From Natrarchaeobaculum sulfurireducens (GTDB lineage Archaea; Halobacteriota; Halobacteria; Halobacteriales; Natrialbaceae), in NCBI RefSeq assembly GCF_003430825.1, contig NZ_CP024047.1:1550001-1614000 (forward strand): DNA of 64,000 nucleotides, written 5' to 3'. This document shows positions 52,454 to 60,255 of this stretch, in pieces. The notes under the pieces were generated by a model, which worked only from the letters and a program-made list of their open reading frames with translations, was not told the DNA's origin and did not search any database. Numbering within the stretch: position 1 is the stretch's first letter; every line of letters begins with the position of its first letter. Position numbers and translations under genes: made by a program.

Positions 52454-53479
52454 TCAGACACACTGGCTCGTCGCGGCTGACTCGCGGTTGACGACGCCCA
52501 CACGATCGATGATCGCCGCCGCGAGACGGCCGAACGGTCCTTCGACGGTCGCCGGCACCCTGGGGCGGGAACCGTCGGGGGGAGCGTCCTCGGTCGCCGC
52601 CGCGAACGGCGCGACGTCGAGCGGTACCGTGCCAAGGATCGGTGGCTCGAGGTCGGAGCCGTCTGCCGGGAAGTCCGAGACCGACTCGTCCGCTTCGGTC
52701 TGGGTTTCGACGGTTCGGAGGACGCCCAGCACTGTCGCGCCGATTTCAGCGAGCTGTTGAACCCCCGATCTGACAGCCGACGGATCGGCGTCGGACGGAG
52801 CGACGGCGACGGTACCGTCGGATGGCACCGCATCGAGTACGATTCGCGTCATCGACTCGGCCGCCACCGGCAGTGCCACGAGCAGGTAATCGAGCGAGCC
52901 CCACTCGAGGCCATCGAGCAACTGGGGGAGCGCGAGTTCGAAGACAGCGTCGGCCATCGGAGCCGTCTCCCGACCGGGGAGTCGGTCGCCGAGGGCCACC
53001 GTCTGGACCCCGCGGAACTCGGTCGGCGTGATCGGGTCACTCGAGAGCGTCGGCGGGTCGACGGCATCGAGCCACGTCTTCGTCGTGCGTTCGACGCCGG
53101 TGGCGAGGTCGAGTACGCCAACCCGTGCACCGACCACCGAGAGCGCCCTGGCCAGATTCGCCGTGACGACGACCGAGCCAGCAGCAGCCTCGAGCGCCCC
53201 GATCGAGACCACGTTCTTGATCCCCGGAAAGACGCTCCGGCCAGCGTCGACGTCGGCGTAGAGTCTGGGCTCGAGGCCCATTCCTCGACAGAGCGCACGC
53301 ACCTCATCACACATCTGCCACTCCGTCGGCGAGAGCGGGGCGTTGAACGCGAGCGAGACGATCGCGACGTCGTCGTCGACCCGGACGTCCGTGATCAGCC
53401 CCAGCGAGACGAGGTCACCCTCGAGTTCGGGGTCCGTGACGGTACTGAGTCGCTCCCGTAGTTGCGTTTCCGTGCGCAT
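52454..53479 (-). CDS. Mrp/ApbC-like protein with degenerate P-loop
   Basis: A 341-residue protein with the layout of Mrp iron-sulfur carriers: a MIP18/DUF59-type domain at residues about 1-75 (LRERLSTVTDPELEGDLVSL) and a ParA-like NTPase fold after residue 88. The expected Walker A loop (G-K-G-G-V-G-K-S) is replaced by GALEAAAGSVVV around 94-105, with no lysine, and the C-terminal CxxC for Fe-S binding is absent (cysteines only at 57, 64 and 340). The second half keeps the fold (YLLVALPVAAESMTRIVLDA). This should be a non-ATPase relative, perhaps a scaffold. It lies directly upstream of the ETF operon on the same strand. Confidence 0.8.
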   Translation of the reverse strand: MRTETQLRERLSTVTDPELEGDLVSLGLITDVRVDDDVAIVSLAFNAPLSPTEWQMCDEVRALCRGMGLEPRLYADVDAGRSVFPGIKNVVSIGALEAAAGSVVVTANLARALSVVGARVGVLDLATGVERTTKTWLDAVDPPTLSSDPITPTEFRGVQTVALGDRLPGRETAPMADAVFELALPQLLDGLEWGSLDYLLVALPVAAESMTRIVLDAVPSDGTVAVAPSDADPSAVRSGVQQLAEIGATVLGVLRTVETQTEADESVSDFPADGSDLEPPILGTVPLDVAPFAAATEDAPPDGSRPRVPATVEGPFGRLAAAIIDRVGVVNRESAATSQCV

Positions 53480-53646
53480 CGTATCACTGGAAGCCGCGTT
53501 CCGTCGTCGGATGGTTTACTAGAGTCTGCGAAAGACTATCGACACCATTCCCGCGACGTGAAAGACGGCGTGAACATGTTCTAGTTCTCTCGCTGTGTAG
53601 GAATGAGGCACCCGTTATACGCCGACGGAATCCCCAAGTTCCTCAC

Positions 53647-54267
53647 ATGGCCGTCGACTCAGCGGACGCGGTGACCGACGAGACGGAGACGACACCGCTG
53701 CGGGCGACGCTCGAGGTCGAACCGCCACCGGACACGGCGTGCGTGGTCATTGGCGAATCGCTCAATGCCGTTTCGGTCACTCGGAGCTGCTCGGGCGAGA
53801 CCTGTCACAGCGAAGTCACCGTTGTCGAAGACGGAGTCTTCCGGCAGACCTACGTCAGCGGCGACCGGACGCCGGCCTGTGTCTGTCGAACGATCGGTCA
53901 GTTCGATTGCGCCTTCGACATCGAGACCGTCAGCGACGGTGCGCTCGTGATCAGACTTATCGTCCCGGATCGGTCACAGCTCAGTCAAATCGTCAGTGAG
54001 CTACAAAGAACCGGTGCCACGGTTCGTCTGAATCGACTCTCACGTCATGGTGAACACGACGACGTAACGATCGAGGTCGACGCGACGGACGTAACGGAAA
54101 AACAACGCGAAGCCGTCGAACTTGCGGTGGAGTTGGGCTACTACGACCGACCGCGCGAAGCGACACTGTCGGACCTCGCCGAAGCGCTCGGAATCTCACG
54201 CTCAGCCGTCTCCCAGCGACTCACTGCAGTCGAGTTGACGTTGATCGACTCGTTCGTCGATCGGTAG
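53647..54267 (+). CDS. Bacterio-opsin-activator-type HTH regulator with cysteine-rich sensor half
   Basis: A 206-residue regulator. The C-terminal HTH_10 domain (residues about 150-205) contains QREAVELAVELGYYDRPREATLSDLAEAL and ISRSAVSQRL, the bat-type recognition helix. The N-terminal half has six cysteines (C32, C48, C53, C78, C80, C88; SCSGETC and TPACVCRTIGQFDC), unusual for a halophile and suitable for a metal or redox sensor. A GTTATAC TATA element lies about 30 bp before ATG 53647. It is divergent from the Mrp-like gene, so both may be controlled from the 167 bp between them. Confidence 0.87.
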   Translation: MAVDSADAVTDETETTPLRATLEVEPPPDTACVVIGESLNAVSVTRSCSGETCHSEVTVVEDGVFRQTYVSGDRTPACVCRTIGQFDCAFDIETVSDGALVIRLIVPDRSQLSQIVSELQRTGATVRLNRLSRHGEHDDVTIEVDATDVTEKQREAVELAVELGYYDRPREATLSDLAEALGISRSAVSQRLTAVELTLIDSFVDR

Positions 54268-54355
54268 TGAACCGACCGACTCGGAAACCTCGACAACTTA
54301 AACCCGTGTAGTATTGAGCTAAAGACCCATCGACGCCTTCACCGTCGGTACGCCT

Positions 54356-54748
54356 ATGACCCACGGGTCCTCTTCAGGCGGCGGTGACCGGTCTCGGATC
54401 GAACGCCGTTCGAACCGACCCGAAACCGACGAGCCTCGCTGGCGCTACGAACTCAAGTACGAACTCGACCACGGACTCGTTGACCACCGGCCCGAGCACG
54501 AAGCCTGGCTCTTCGAGTGGGCGCTCGAGTTCCACGACGTTGGCGGCATCTCCGAGCTGTGTATCTCTCGAAGGGAGGACGAGCGATCGACGACAACAAC
54601 GATAACCATCGAGCGCAGCAGTTCGGATGCGCTGCTCGAGACGGACGGGGTCGCGGAACTTTTCGAGCGGCTACTCAGGTGGGTCGGAGACGTCGACTTG
54701 CGATCGGAACCGGCGGCGAACGCCGGCCACACGCCGATCGACAGCTGA
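54356..54748 (+). CDS. Haloarchaeal protein of unknown function
   Basis: A 130-residue protein. After a 28-residue polar Ser/Arg/Gly start, it reads WRYELKYELDHGLVDHRPEHEAWLFEWALEFHD, strands with ELCISRREDERSTTTTITIE, and a helix VAELFERLLRWVGDVDL. It could be a small alpha/beta sensor or protein-binding domain; no family recognised. It lies between two bat-type regulators, convergent with the second, with an 88 bp gap from the first. Confidence 0.65.
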   Translation: MTHGSSSGGGDRSRIERRSNRPETDEPRWRYELKYELDHGLVDHRPEHEAWLFEWALEFHDVGGISELCISRREDERSTTTTITIERSSSDALLETDGVAELFERLLRWVGDVDLRSEPAANAGHTPIDS

Positions 54749-54809
54749 CAGCACAGAAGCGACTCGAAGGGAGTCCAACCGAGCACGCAGAACTCCCAGA
54801 GCCACCGTC

Positions 54810-55187
54810 TCAAGGCTCGTCGACCCACTGCTGGTTCGCATGCATGACCGACTCGATGAGCGTGGCCTCGGCACCCCGAAGCCGCTGGGAGACCGCCGAC
54901 TTCGAGATATCGAGTTCCGCTGCGAGCGTCGAAAGGTCCGTCTCCCGTGGCGTCTCGTAGTAGCCACGCTGGTAGGCCAACTCGAGTGCCTGCCACTGTT
55001 TTGCCGTCAGATCGTCGACAGTAAGCTGGACCGGCGATCGAGTAGGGTTGTTCACCATGACCGTCTCCGAGTGAACCGTCGCGTCGACATCTTTCAGGCA
55101 GGCCAGTACCTCGTGGGCCGACTCGATTTCGGAGACCACCATGGAGATCCTGAGTCGGTCGACGGCGTCGTCTGTCGGTGTCGTCAT
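54810..55187 (-). CDS. Short bat-type HTH_10 regulator
   Basis: A 125-residue protein. The first 60 residues form a small alpha/beta domain (RISMVVSEIESAHEVLACLKDVDATVHSETV) resembling the input half of bat-type regulators but shorter; the HTH_10 domain follows with LTAKQWQALELAYQRGYYETPRETDLSTLAAEL and ISKSAVSQRLRGAEATLIESV. It is about half the length of usual Bat proteins, with no GAF or PAS. Convergent with the unknown protein and upstream-adjacent to korB, so KorAB or the ETF genes are possible targets. Confidence 0.85.
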   Translation of the reverse strand: MTTPTDDAVDRLRISMVVSEIESAHEVLACLKDVDATVHSETVMVNNPTRSPVQLTVDDLTAKQWQALELAYQRGYYETPRETDLSTLAAELDISKSAVSQRLRGAEATLIESVMHANQQWVDEP

Positions 55188-55397
55188 AGTTCGTCTCTGG
55201 GTTGTGCAACGACGTCACCGGCGACGTCGCGCGTCTACCATGTGGTGGGACGCCACACCCTTTCGGTGTCGTGCTGAACATTGCAGTCGTTCAAAACCGC
55301 TCGAGTAACGTGGCGATGGTCTCGGTGCCCGTCAGTAGTGGACTCGAACCGTCGACGGTGAGAACAGAACTGCCGCAGTGAAAGCCGAGCGCGGTGC

Positions 55398-56261
55398 TCA
55401 GTAGAACTCGCGGACGAGGTCCATCGCGTCCTCGGGAGCGCCGTCGGGGATCTCGGACATGTCCTCGGTGACGCCGTGTTGTTCGTGGTACGGCACGGAG
55501 TTTTCGTCCTGGTACATCACGCCCTGATACTCCTTGTCGCTGTCGAGGATGACTTCCTTTGCGGCCTCGTAATCCGATGGATCGTGGCCCGCTTCCTCGA
55601 GGTCGACGAGGTTGTCGCGGAAGTAGTCGTAGGTGTCGACGTCGTTGAACGTGACACAGGGGCTGAAGACGTTGACGAAGCCGAAGCCGTCGTGTTCGAT
55701 GGCCTGCTGGACGATCTCCTGGTGGCGCAGCGCGTCGGAGGCAAAGGACTGGGCGATAAAGGAGGCACCGGAGGCGAGTGCAAGCGCAAGCGGGTTGACC
55801 GGCGGCTGTTTCGGTCCTTCGGGCGTCGTCGAGGTCTCGAAGTCGGACCGCGAGGTCGGCGAAGCCTGACCTTTCGTCAGCCCGTAGATGCGGTTGTCCA
55901 TGACGATGTAGGACATGTCGACGTTTCGGCGAACGGCGTGGACGAAGTGACCGGCACCGATCGAGTAGCCGTCACCGTCGCCACCGGCGACCATGACCTC
56001 GATATCGGGACGGGCCATCTTGACGCCGGTGCCGACGGGGAGTGCACGGCCGTGGACCCCGTGGAGGGCGTAGCTATGCATGTAGGTCCCGATCTTGCCG
56101 GAACAACCGATTCCGGCGACAACGAACGTGTTATCGGGGTCGTTGCCGGTCTCGGCGAGTGCTTTCATCATGCCGTTCATCGTCCCGAAGTCGCCGCATC
56201 CGGGACACCACGTCGGCTGCTTGTCGGATTTGAAGTCGGTGAATCGAACGTCGGAGCTCAT
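55398..56261 (-). CDS. korB: 2-oxoacid:ferredoxin oxidoreductase, beta subunit (KorB)
   Basis: A 287-residue ThDP/iron-sulfur subunit. Cysteines 19, 22, 53 and 203 (WCPGCGDFG, GIGCSGK, FSPC) bind the [4Fe-4S] cluster, and VAGGDGDGYSIGAGHF with MDNRIYGLTKGQ is the Mg-ThDP motif. With KorA it oxidises pyruvate or 2-oxoglutarate to acyl-CoA and reduces ferredoxin, the haloarchaeal substitute for NAD-linked dehydrogenase complexes. KorA and KorB overlap by 4 bp. The 210 bp downstream to the regulator gene show nothing. Confidence 0.94.
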   Translation of the reverse strand: MSSDVRFTDFKSDKQPTWCPGCGDFGTMNGMMKALAETGNDPDNTFVVAGIGCSGKIGTYMHSYALHGVHGRALPVGTGVKMARPDIEVMVAGGDGDGYSIGAGHFVHAVRRNVDMSYIVMDNRIYGLTKGQASPTSRSDFETSTTPEGPKQPPVNPLALALASGASFIAQSFASDALRHQEIVQQAIEHDGFGFVNVFSPCVTFNDVDTYDYFRDNLVDLEEAGHDPSDYEAAKEVILDSDKEYQGVMYQDENSVPYHEQHGVTEDMSEIPDGAPEDAMDLVREFY

Positions 56262-58015
56262 TTGGCTGGTACCTCTGCTGCGAGTTGGTCGGTGATCTCT
56301 TCGGCCAGTTCGTCCGCCTTGAAGCGGACGCCCGTGTATTTGTTAATGCGCTTGACACGGGTAAGCGTGTCGTGCTCGATGAGGTCGGCGAACTGACCCG
56401 TCGCGTTACACTCGACGACGATCACGTCGTCGGCCGCCTCGACCTCGTCGGTCAGGTCCGGCCGTGGGAAGATGTACGGCACCGAGATGACGCGAATGTC
56501 AGTACCCTCTTCCTCGAGGTAGCCGAGCGCCTCGACGAGAGCACCTTCGTTCGATCCCCACGAGATGACGAGGTCGTCAGCGTCGGGGTTACCGAACTCG
56601 CGGTACTCCCAGTCTTCGCGCTCCTGGGCGGTCTCGACCTTACGGTAGCGTTTGTCGACCTGCCGGACGCGCTCGTCCTGGGCTTCGGTTCGCCGGCCGA
56701 GTTCGTCGTGCTCGAGGCCGGTAGACATGTGTGCGCCGTCGGTCGTCCCGGGGATCGCACGCGGGCTGACGCCGTCGTCGGTGACAGCGTGGGCGCGGAA
56801 CCGCCCCTGCTCGTCGAGCCACTCGTCGATGGTGTCGTCGTCGACGAGTTTTCCGCGGTCGATCTCGACTGCGTCCATGTCGAACGCCTCCGGCGGGAAC
56901 GTCTGTTCGGTCACCGACATCGCGAGGTCGGAGACCAGGAACACCGGCGTCTGGTACTTCTCGGCTAAGTTGAACGCCTCGATGGTCTTCCAGAAACACT
57001 CGGTGATCGAGGTGGGAGCAACGACGAATCGCGGGACCTCGCCGTGGCCACCGTAAAGCGCCATGTTGAGGTCGCCCTGTTCTTGCTTCGTCGGCATTCC
57101 CGTCGACGGGCCGGATCGCTGGACGTCACAGATGACCATCGGCGTCTCGCTGGTGGCAACGAGGCCGAACGTCTCGGTCATCAGGTCGATCCCGGCACCC
57201 GACGTTGCCGTCATCGATCGCGCGCCGGCTCGAGCGCCACCGAGGGCCATGTTGATCGCCGACAGTTCGTCCTCGGCCTGGACGACGTGGCCGCCGTACT
57301 CTTCGATACGGCCCGTCAGGTACTCCATGATCGTCGTCGCGGGCGTGATCGGATAGCCAGCGTAGAAGCGACAGCCAGCAGCCAGCGCACCCATCCCGAT
57401 CGCCTCGTTCCCGTTGAGCAGGACGTAGTCGTTGTCCGTCGTCTCGAGGTCGTACCCGAGGTGATCTAAGTCGTAGTTCTCCTCGACGTACTCCTCACCG
57501 AGTCGGGCTGCCTTCTTGTTGTTCTCGACGATCTTCGAGCCTTTGCCGCCAAAGCGCTTCTCGAGGGCTTCGTCTAAGTACTCGACGTCGAAGTTCGCGA
57601 TAGCACAGGCCGCACCGAGCGCGACGACGTTGCGCATGATGGCGCCACCGGCGTCTTCGGCCAGCGACTTCAGCGGGACGTCGACCGCGGTCATCTCGTC
57701 GGGGATTTCGGCTTCCCAGGAGCGTTCGCCGTCGTAGATGATGGCGCTACCCTCGTGGAGCTCGTCCAAGTTCTCGTCGATCGTCCGCTGGGTCAGCGCG
57801 ACGAGAACGTCGAGTCTGTCGACGACGCTCTGGATGTCGTCGACGGACGTGCGAATCTTGTACGCGGTGTACCCCCCACGGATTCGCGATGCGAAGTCTT
57901 TCGACGTGTATACGTGCCGTCCGGCTCTGGATAGTGCCTGAGCGAAGATTTTCCCGGTGGAGTCGATCCCGTCTCCGGCCTCGCCTCCGATCGCCCAGTT
58001 GAGGTCCTCAGCCAT
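56258..58015 (-). CDS. korA: 2-oxoacid:ferredoxin oxidoreductase, alpha (fused gamma-alpha) subunit (KorA)
   Basis: A 585-residue subunit in the two-subunit arrangement: an N-terminal gamma domain (MAEDLNWAIGGEAGDGIDSTGK, residues about 1-190) fused to the alpha domain with MGALAAGCRFYAGYPITPAT and GPSTGMPTKQEQGDLNMALYGGHGEVPR. The late domain ends IEHDTLTRVKRINKYTGVRF. It binds CoA and the oxoacid and passes electrons to KorB. Two-subunit enzymes occur for both pyruvate and 2-oxoglutarate; specificity not resolved. ATG 58015 is the family start. Confidence 0.94.
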   Translation of the reverse strand: MAEDLNWAIGGEAGDGIDSTGKIFAQALSRAGRHVYTSKDFASRIRGGYTAYKIRTSVDDIQSVVDRLDVLVALTQRTIDENLDELHEGSAIIYDGERSWEAEIPDEMTAVDVPLKSLAEDAGGAIMRNVVALGAACAIANFDVEYLDEALEKRFGGKGSKIVENNKKAARLGEEYVEENYDLDHLGYDLETTDNDYVLLNGNEAIGMGALAAGCRFYAGYPITPATTIMEYLTGRIEEYGGHVVQAEDELSAINMALGGARAGARSMTATSGAGIDLMTETFGLVATSETPMVICDVQRSGPSTGMPTKQEQGDLNMALYGGHGEVPRFVVAPTSITECFWKTIEAFNLAEKYQTPVFLVSDLAMSVTEQTFPPEAFDMDAVEIDRGKLVDDDTIDEWLDEQGRFRAHAVTDDGVSPRAIPGTTDGAHMSTGLEHDELGRRTEAQDERVRQVDKRYRKVETAQEREDWEYREFGNPDADDLVISWGSNEGALVEALGYLEEEGTDIRVISVPYIFPRPDLTDEVEAADDVIVVECNATGQFADLIEHDTLTRVKRINKYTGVRFKADELAEEITDQLAAEVPAK

Positions 58016-58416
58016 GTTAGGCCGAACCTTGCTCCCCACAAATGAAAAGGCTTCTGAAACCCTTACCGACCGACCCACTCGAGCGAATTGTTAACACGCT
58101 TAGAGGTAAACAACCAGGCCAGATCCAGGGAGAGGTAGCTCGATCATCGGGTGTCCGCTGTCAGCGGTTCGTCGCCCATAGTAACAACTGCAACGAGTTG
58201 TACACTGATCGCCGATCAGTCTGGCGAGCAGATGCGCACTGACGTGCAGTGGCTCCGATAGCTATCTCGGCTCGGCGAGCAACTTCAGGCGCACGATGAC
58301 TCACACTATTACGGATACGATAACGACCCACCATGACTCGAGGTCTCATACAACTACCGCTGGGGTCGAACCGCGCGAACGAAATCACTTTTCGGCCAGC
58401 GACCCAACCCACCGAT
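58016..58416. other. Divergent intergenic region korA / flavoprotein, 401 bp, with a repeat
   Basis: It contains the promoter of korA on the minus strand (a T-rich stretch about 25-50 bp upstream), the dispersed repeat copy 2 at 58177-58260, and an A-rich/T-rich promoter (CGAAATCACTTTTCGG, 58379-58394) 23-38 bp before the flavoprotein ATG 58417. No gene is visible. Confidence 0.7.
58177..58260 (-). repeat. Dispersed palindromic intergenic repeat, copy 2
   Basis: Reverse complement of this stretch matches 6491-6574 at about 73 of 84 positions. It holds the inverted repeats CACTG-ACGTG-CAGTG at 58237-58251 and CTGATC-GCC-GATCAG at 58205-58219, and beyond its edge CCGCTG-T-CAGCGG at 58155-58167. 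As in copy 1, the end nearest the downstream-oriented gene is the same end of the element. Confidence 0.75.
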
Positions 58417-59055
58417 ATGGAAGGAACTCCCGTGACTGTCGACGACGTACGCGAAGTCGGGTCGGACACCGTTGCACTCGAGCTCGAGACACCCAACGAT
58501 TTCGATGCACTACCCGGCCAGTTCGTCCTGCTCCGTGCCGCCCCCGAGGGGGAGGAAGTCGCCCGTCATTACACGCTCTCGTCGCCTACGGTCGCCGAGA
58601 CGTTCGAACTCACCGTCGGCATCGATCCCGATGGCGACCTCTCGCCGTGGCTCGCCGACCTCGAGGGCGGCGAAACCGTCCACATGGAAGGCCCCTTCGG
58701 CACGATCACCTACGAAGGCGACGGTGAGGTGGTCGCGATCGCTGGCGGCCCCGGCGTCGGTCCTGCGGTCTCGATCGCCGAAGCCGCCCAGGAGGCAGGT
58801 CACGACGCCGTCGTGATCTATCAGGACGACGACCCCGCACACGAAGATCGCCTCGAGGCACTCGAAGCGTCCGGCGTCGCCGTCTACGTGCTTGCAGCCG
58901 ACGCCAACGACGAACTGGCCGACGCCATCGCGAGCCACGTCGACGACGGTCAGGTGTACGCGTTCGGCTTCGCCGACTTCGTGACGGGCGTCACCGAGAC
59001 GATCGAAGACGCTGGTGGCGATCCCGACGACGCGTTGATCGAGAACTTCGGCTAA
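58417..59055 (+). CDS. Ferredoxin-reductase-type FAD/NAD(P) oxidoreductase
   Basis: A 212-residue flavoprotein of the FNR superfamily. The FAD-binding motif VARHYTLSSP (residues 48-57), the beta-barrel GPFGTITYEG and the nucleotide-binding AIAGGPGVGPAVSIAEAA (108-125) are present; it ends IENFG. There is no iron-sulfur domain, so it is the reductase partner of a separate ferredoxin. Start ATG 58417 has a promoter 25-38 bp upstream. Its position between korAB and the second ETF locus fits a role in exchanging electrons between ferredoxin and NAD(P)H. Confidence 0.87.
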   Translation: MEGTPVTVDDVREVGSDTVALELETPNDFDALPGQFVLLRAAPEGEEVARHYTLSSPTVAETFELTVGIDPDGDLSPWLADLEGGETVHMEGPFGTITYEGDGEVVAIAGGPGVGPAVSIAEAAQEAGHDAVVIYQDDDPAHEDRLEALEASGVAVYVLAADANDELADAIASHVDDGQVYAFGFADFVTGVTETIEDAGGDPDDALIENFG

Positions 59056-59124
59056 CAGTCTCGCCTCGAGTTCTCAGCGCTGTTATACAACAGGGGACAG
59101 CCAACCAGTTCTGTACCGAGCACA

Positions 59125-59135
59125 AGTTATATTGG
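59125..59135 (+). promoter_or_regulatory. TATA box of phoU
   Basis: AGTTATATTGG lies 23-33 bp before ATG 59158, leaderless spacing. Confidence 0.65.
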
Positions 59136-59157
59136 GACACGAACGGGTGGCTGCAGT

Positions 59158-59829
59158 ATGGCTCGAAAATCCTATCAGGAACAACTTGCGGTTCTTCGCG
59201 AGGACATTCTCTACATGAGTGAGGTCGTTATGGAGCGACTTCGCATGGGACTCGACGCACTCGAGCAGAAAGACGAAGACCTAGCTCACGAGGTGATCAC
59301 CGGCGACGGCGAGGTCAACCGGATGTATCTCGATCTCGAGCAGGAGTGTATCAACCTTCTGGCGCTCCAGCAACCGGTTGCCAGCGACCTGCGCTTTATC
59401 GCCTCTTCGTTCAAGATCATCACCGACCTAGAGCGGATCGGCGACCTCGCGGTCAACTTAGGTGAGTACACCCTGGAAGCCAAAGAAGACCTCTTCCCCG
59501 ACGTCGACGTCCAGGAGATGGGTGAGTTGACTCTCGGGATGATCGACGACGCGATGACCGCCTACGATACCGAAGACGTCGAGGCCTGTCGCGAACTCGC
59601 GGTCCGCGACGACGACCTCGACCACTTCGCCGAGCGCGCAAGCGAAATCGTCGTCCGGGACCTGATCGAGCGCGAACTCGAGTCACCCGACGAAGTCGAA
59701 CTGCTCTTACAGGACGTCTCGAGGCTTCTGTTGACGATTCGGGATCTCGAGCGCGTCGGCGATCACGCGGTCAACATCGCCGCGCGGACGCTGTACATGG
59801 TCGAAAACGACGACGAACTGATCTACTGA
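59158..59829 (+). CDS. phoU: PhoU phosphate-signalling protein
   Basis: A 223-residue protein with two PhoU three-helix bundles (about residues 15-100 and 118-205). Metal-binding E/D motifs are in SFKIITDLERIGDLAVNLGEY and TIRDLERVGDHAVNIAARTL. PhoU normally restrains Pst phosphate uptake, but no pst genes are in the window, so this may be a stand-alone paralog. Convergent with the next operon over 53 bp. Confidence 0.93.
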   Translation: MARKSYQEQLAVLREDILYMSEVVMERLRMGLDALEQKDEDLAHEVITGDGEVNRMYLDLEQECINLLALQQPVASDLRFIASSFKIITDLERIGDLAVNLGEYTLEAKEDLFPDVDVQEMGELTLGMIDDAMTAYDTEDVEACRELAVRDDDLDHFAERASEIVVRDLIERELESPDEVELLLQDVSRLLLTIRDLERVGDHAVNIAARTLYMVENDDELIY

Positions 59830-59882
59830 CTCCACCCAGCGAGCCTACCAACACTCGAGCAAGCGGTCCACTGGGCGGGCGT

Positions 59883-60254
59883 CTACTCCTCGTTCCGCGC
59901 TGGCACGCCGGTCAACAGCTGTGCGACGTCGATGACGTTTCGCGTCTCGAGTAACAACTCGGCTGCCTCGCGCACGGTAAAGTCGGCCTCGAGGAAGACG
60001 CCGTGACAGCGGGCGTAACACTCGAGCCAGGCGTTCATCGCGTGCTCTATGGCCTCGAACTCCGCCTCGGAGAATCGAACGCGTCGGCCACCCGTTCGGC
60101 CCTCGATGTACCACCAGATGGCCTGGCCAGCCCCCTCGCAGAGGTACCGATCGGGGTCGTCACAGAGCGACGCGACGTCCTCACGCTCGAAGGCCGCCCG
60201 ATCGCGTTCGGCCTGGCGCTCGAGCGCGGCGATTCGTGGCCCGTACCGGCTCAC
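59883..60254 (-). CDS. Small helical protein downstream of the FixC-FixX fusion
   Basis: A 123-residue protein starting at GTG 60254 (VSRYGPRIAALERQAERDRA), just beside the stop of the FixC::X gene at 60256, so it is the last gene of that operon. It is mostly helical with WWYIEG and a Cys-rich stretch LECYARCHGVFLEADFTVREA; no known motif. Presence in the operon suggests an accessory of the second ETF system. The frame is open further upstream but overlaps fixC::X. Confidence 0.72.
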   Translation of the reverse strand: MSRYGPRIAALERQAERDRAAFEREDVASLCDDPDRYLCEGAGQAIWWYIEGRTGGRRVRFSEAEFEAIEHAMNAWLECYARCHGVFLEADFTVREAAELLLETRNVIDVAQLLTGVPARNEE

Positions 60255-60255
60255 G

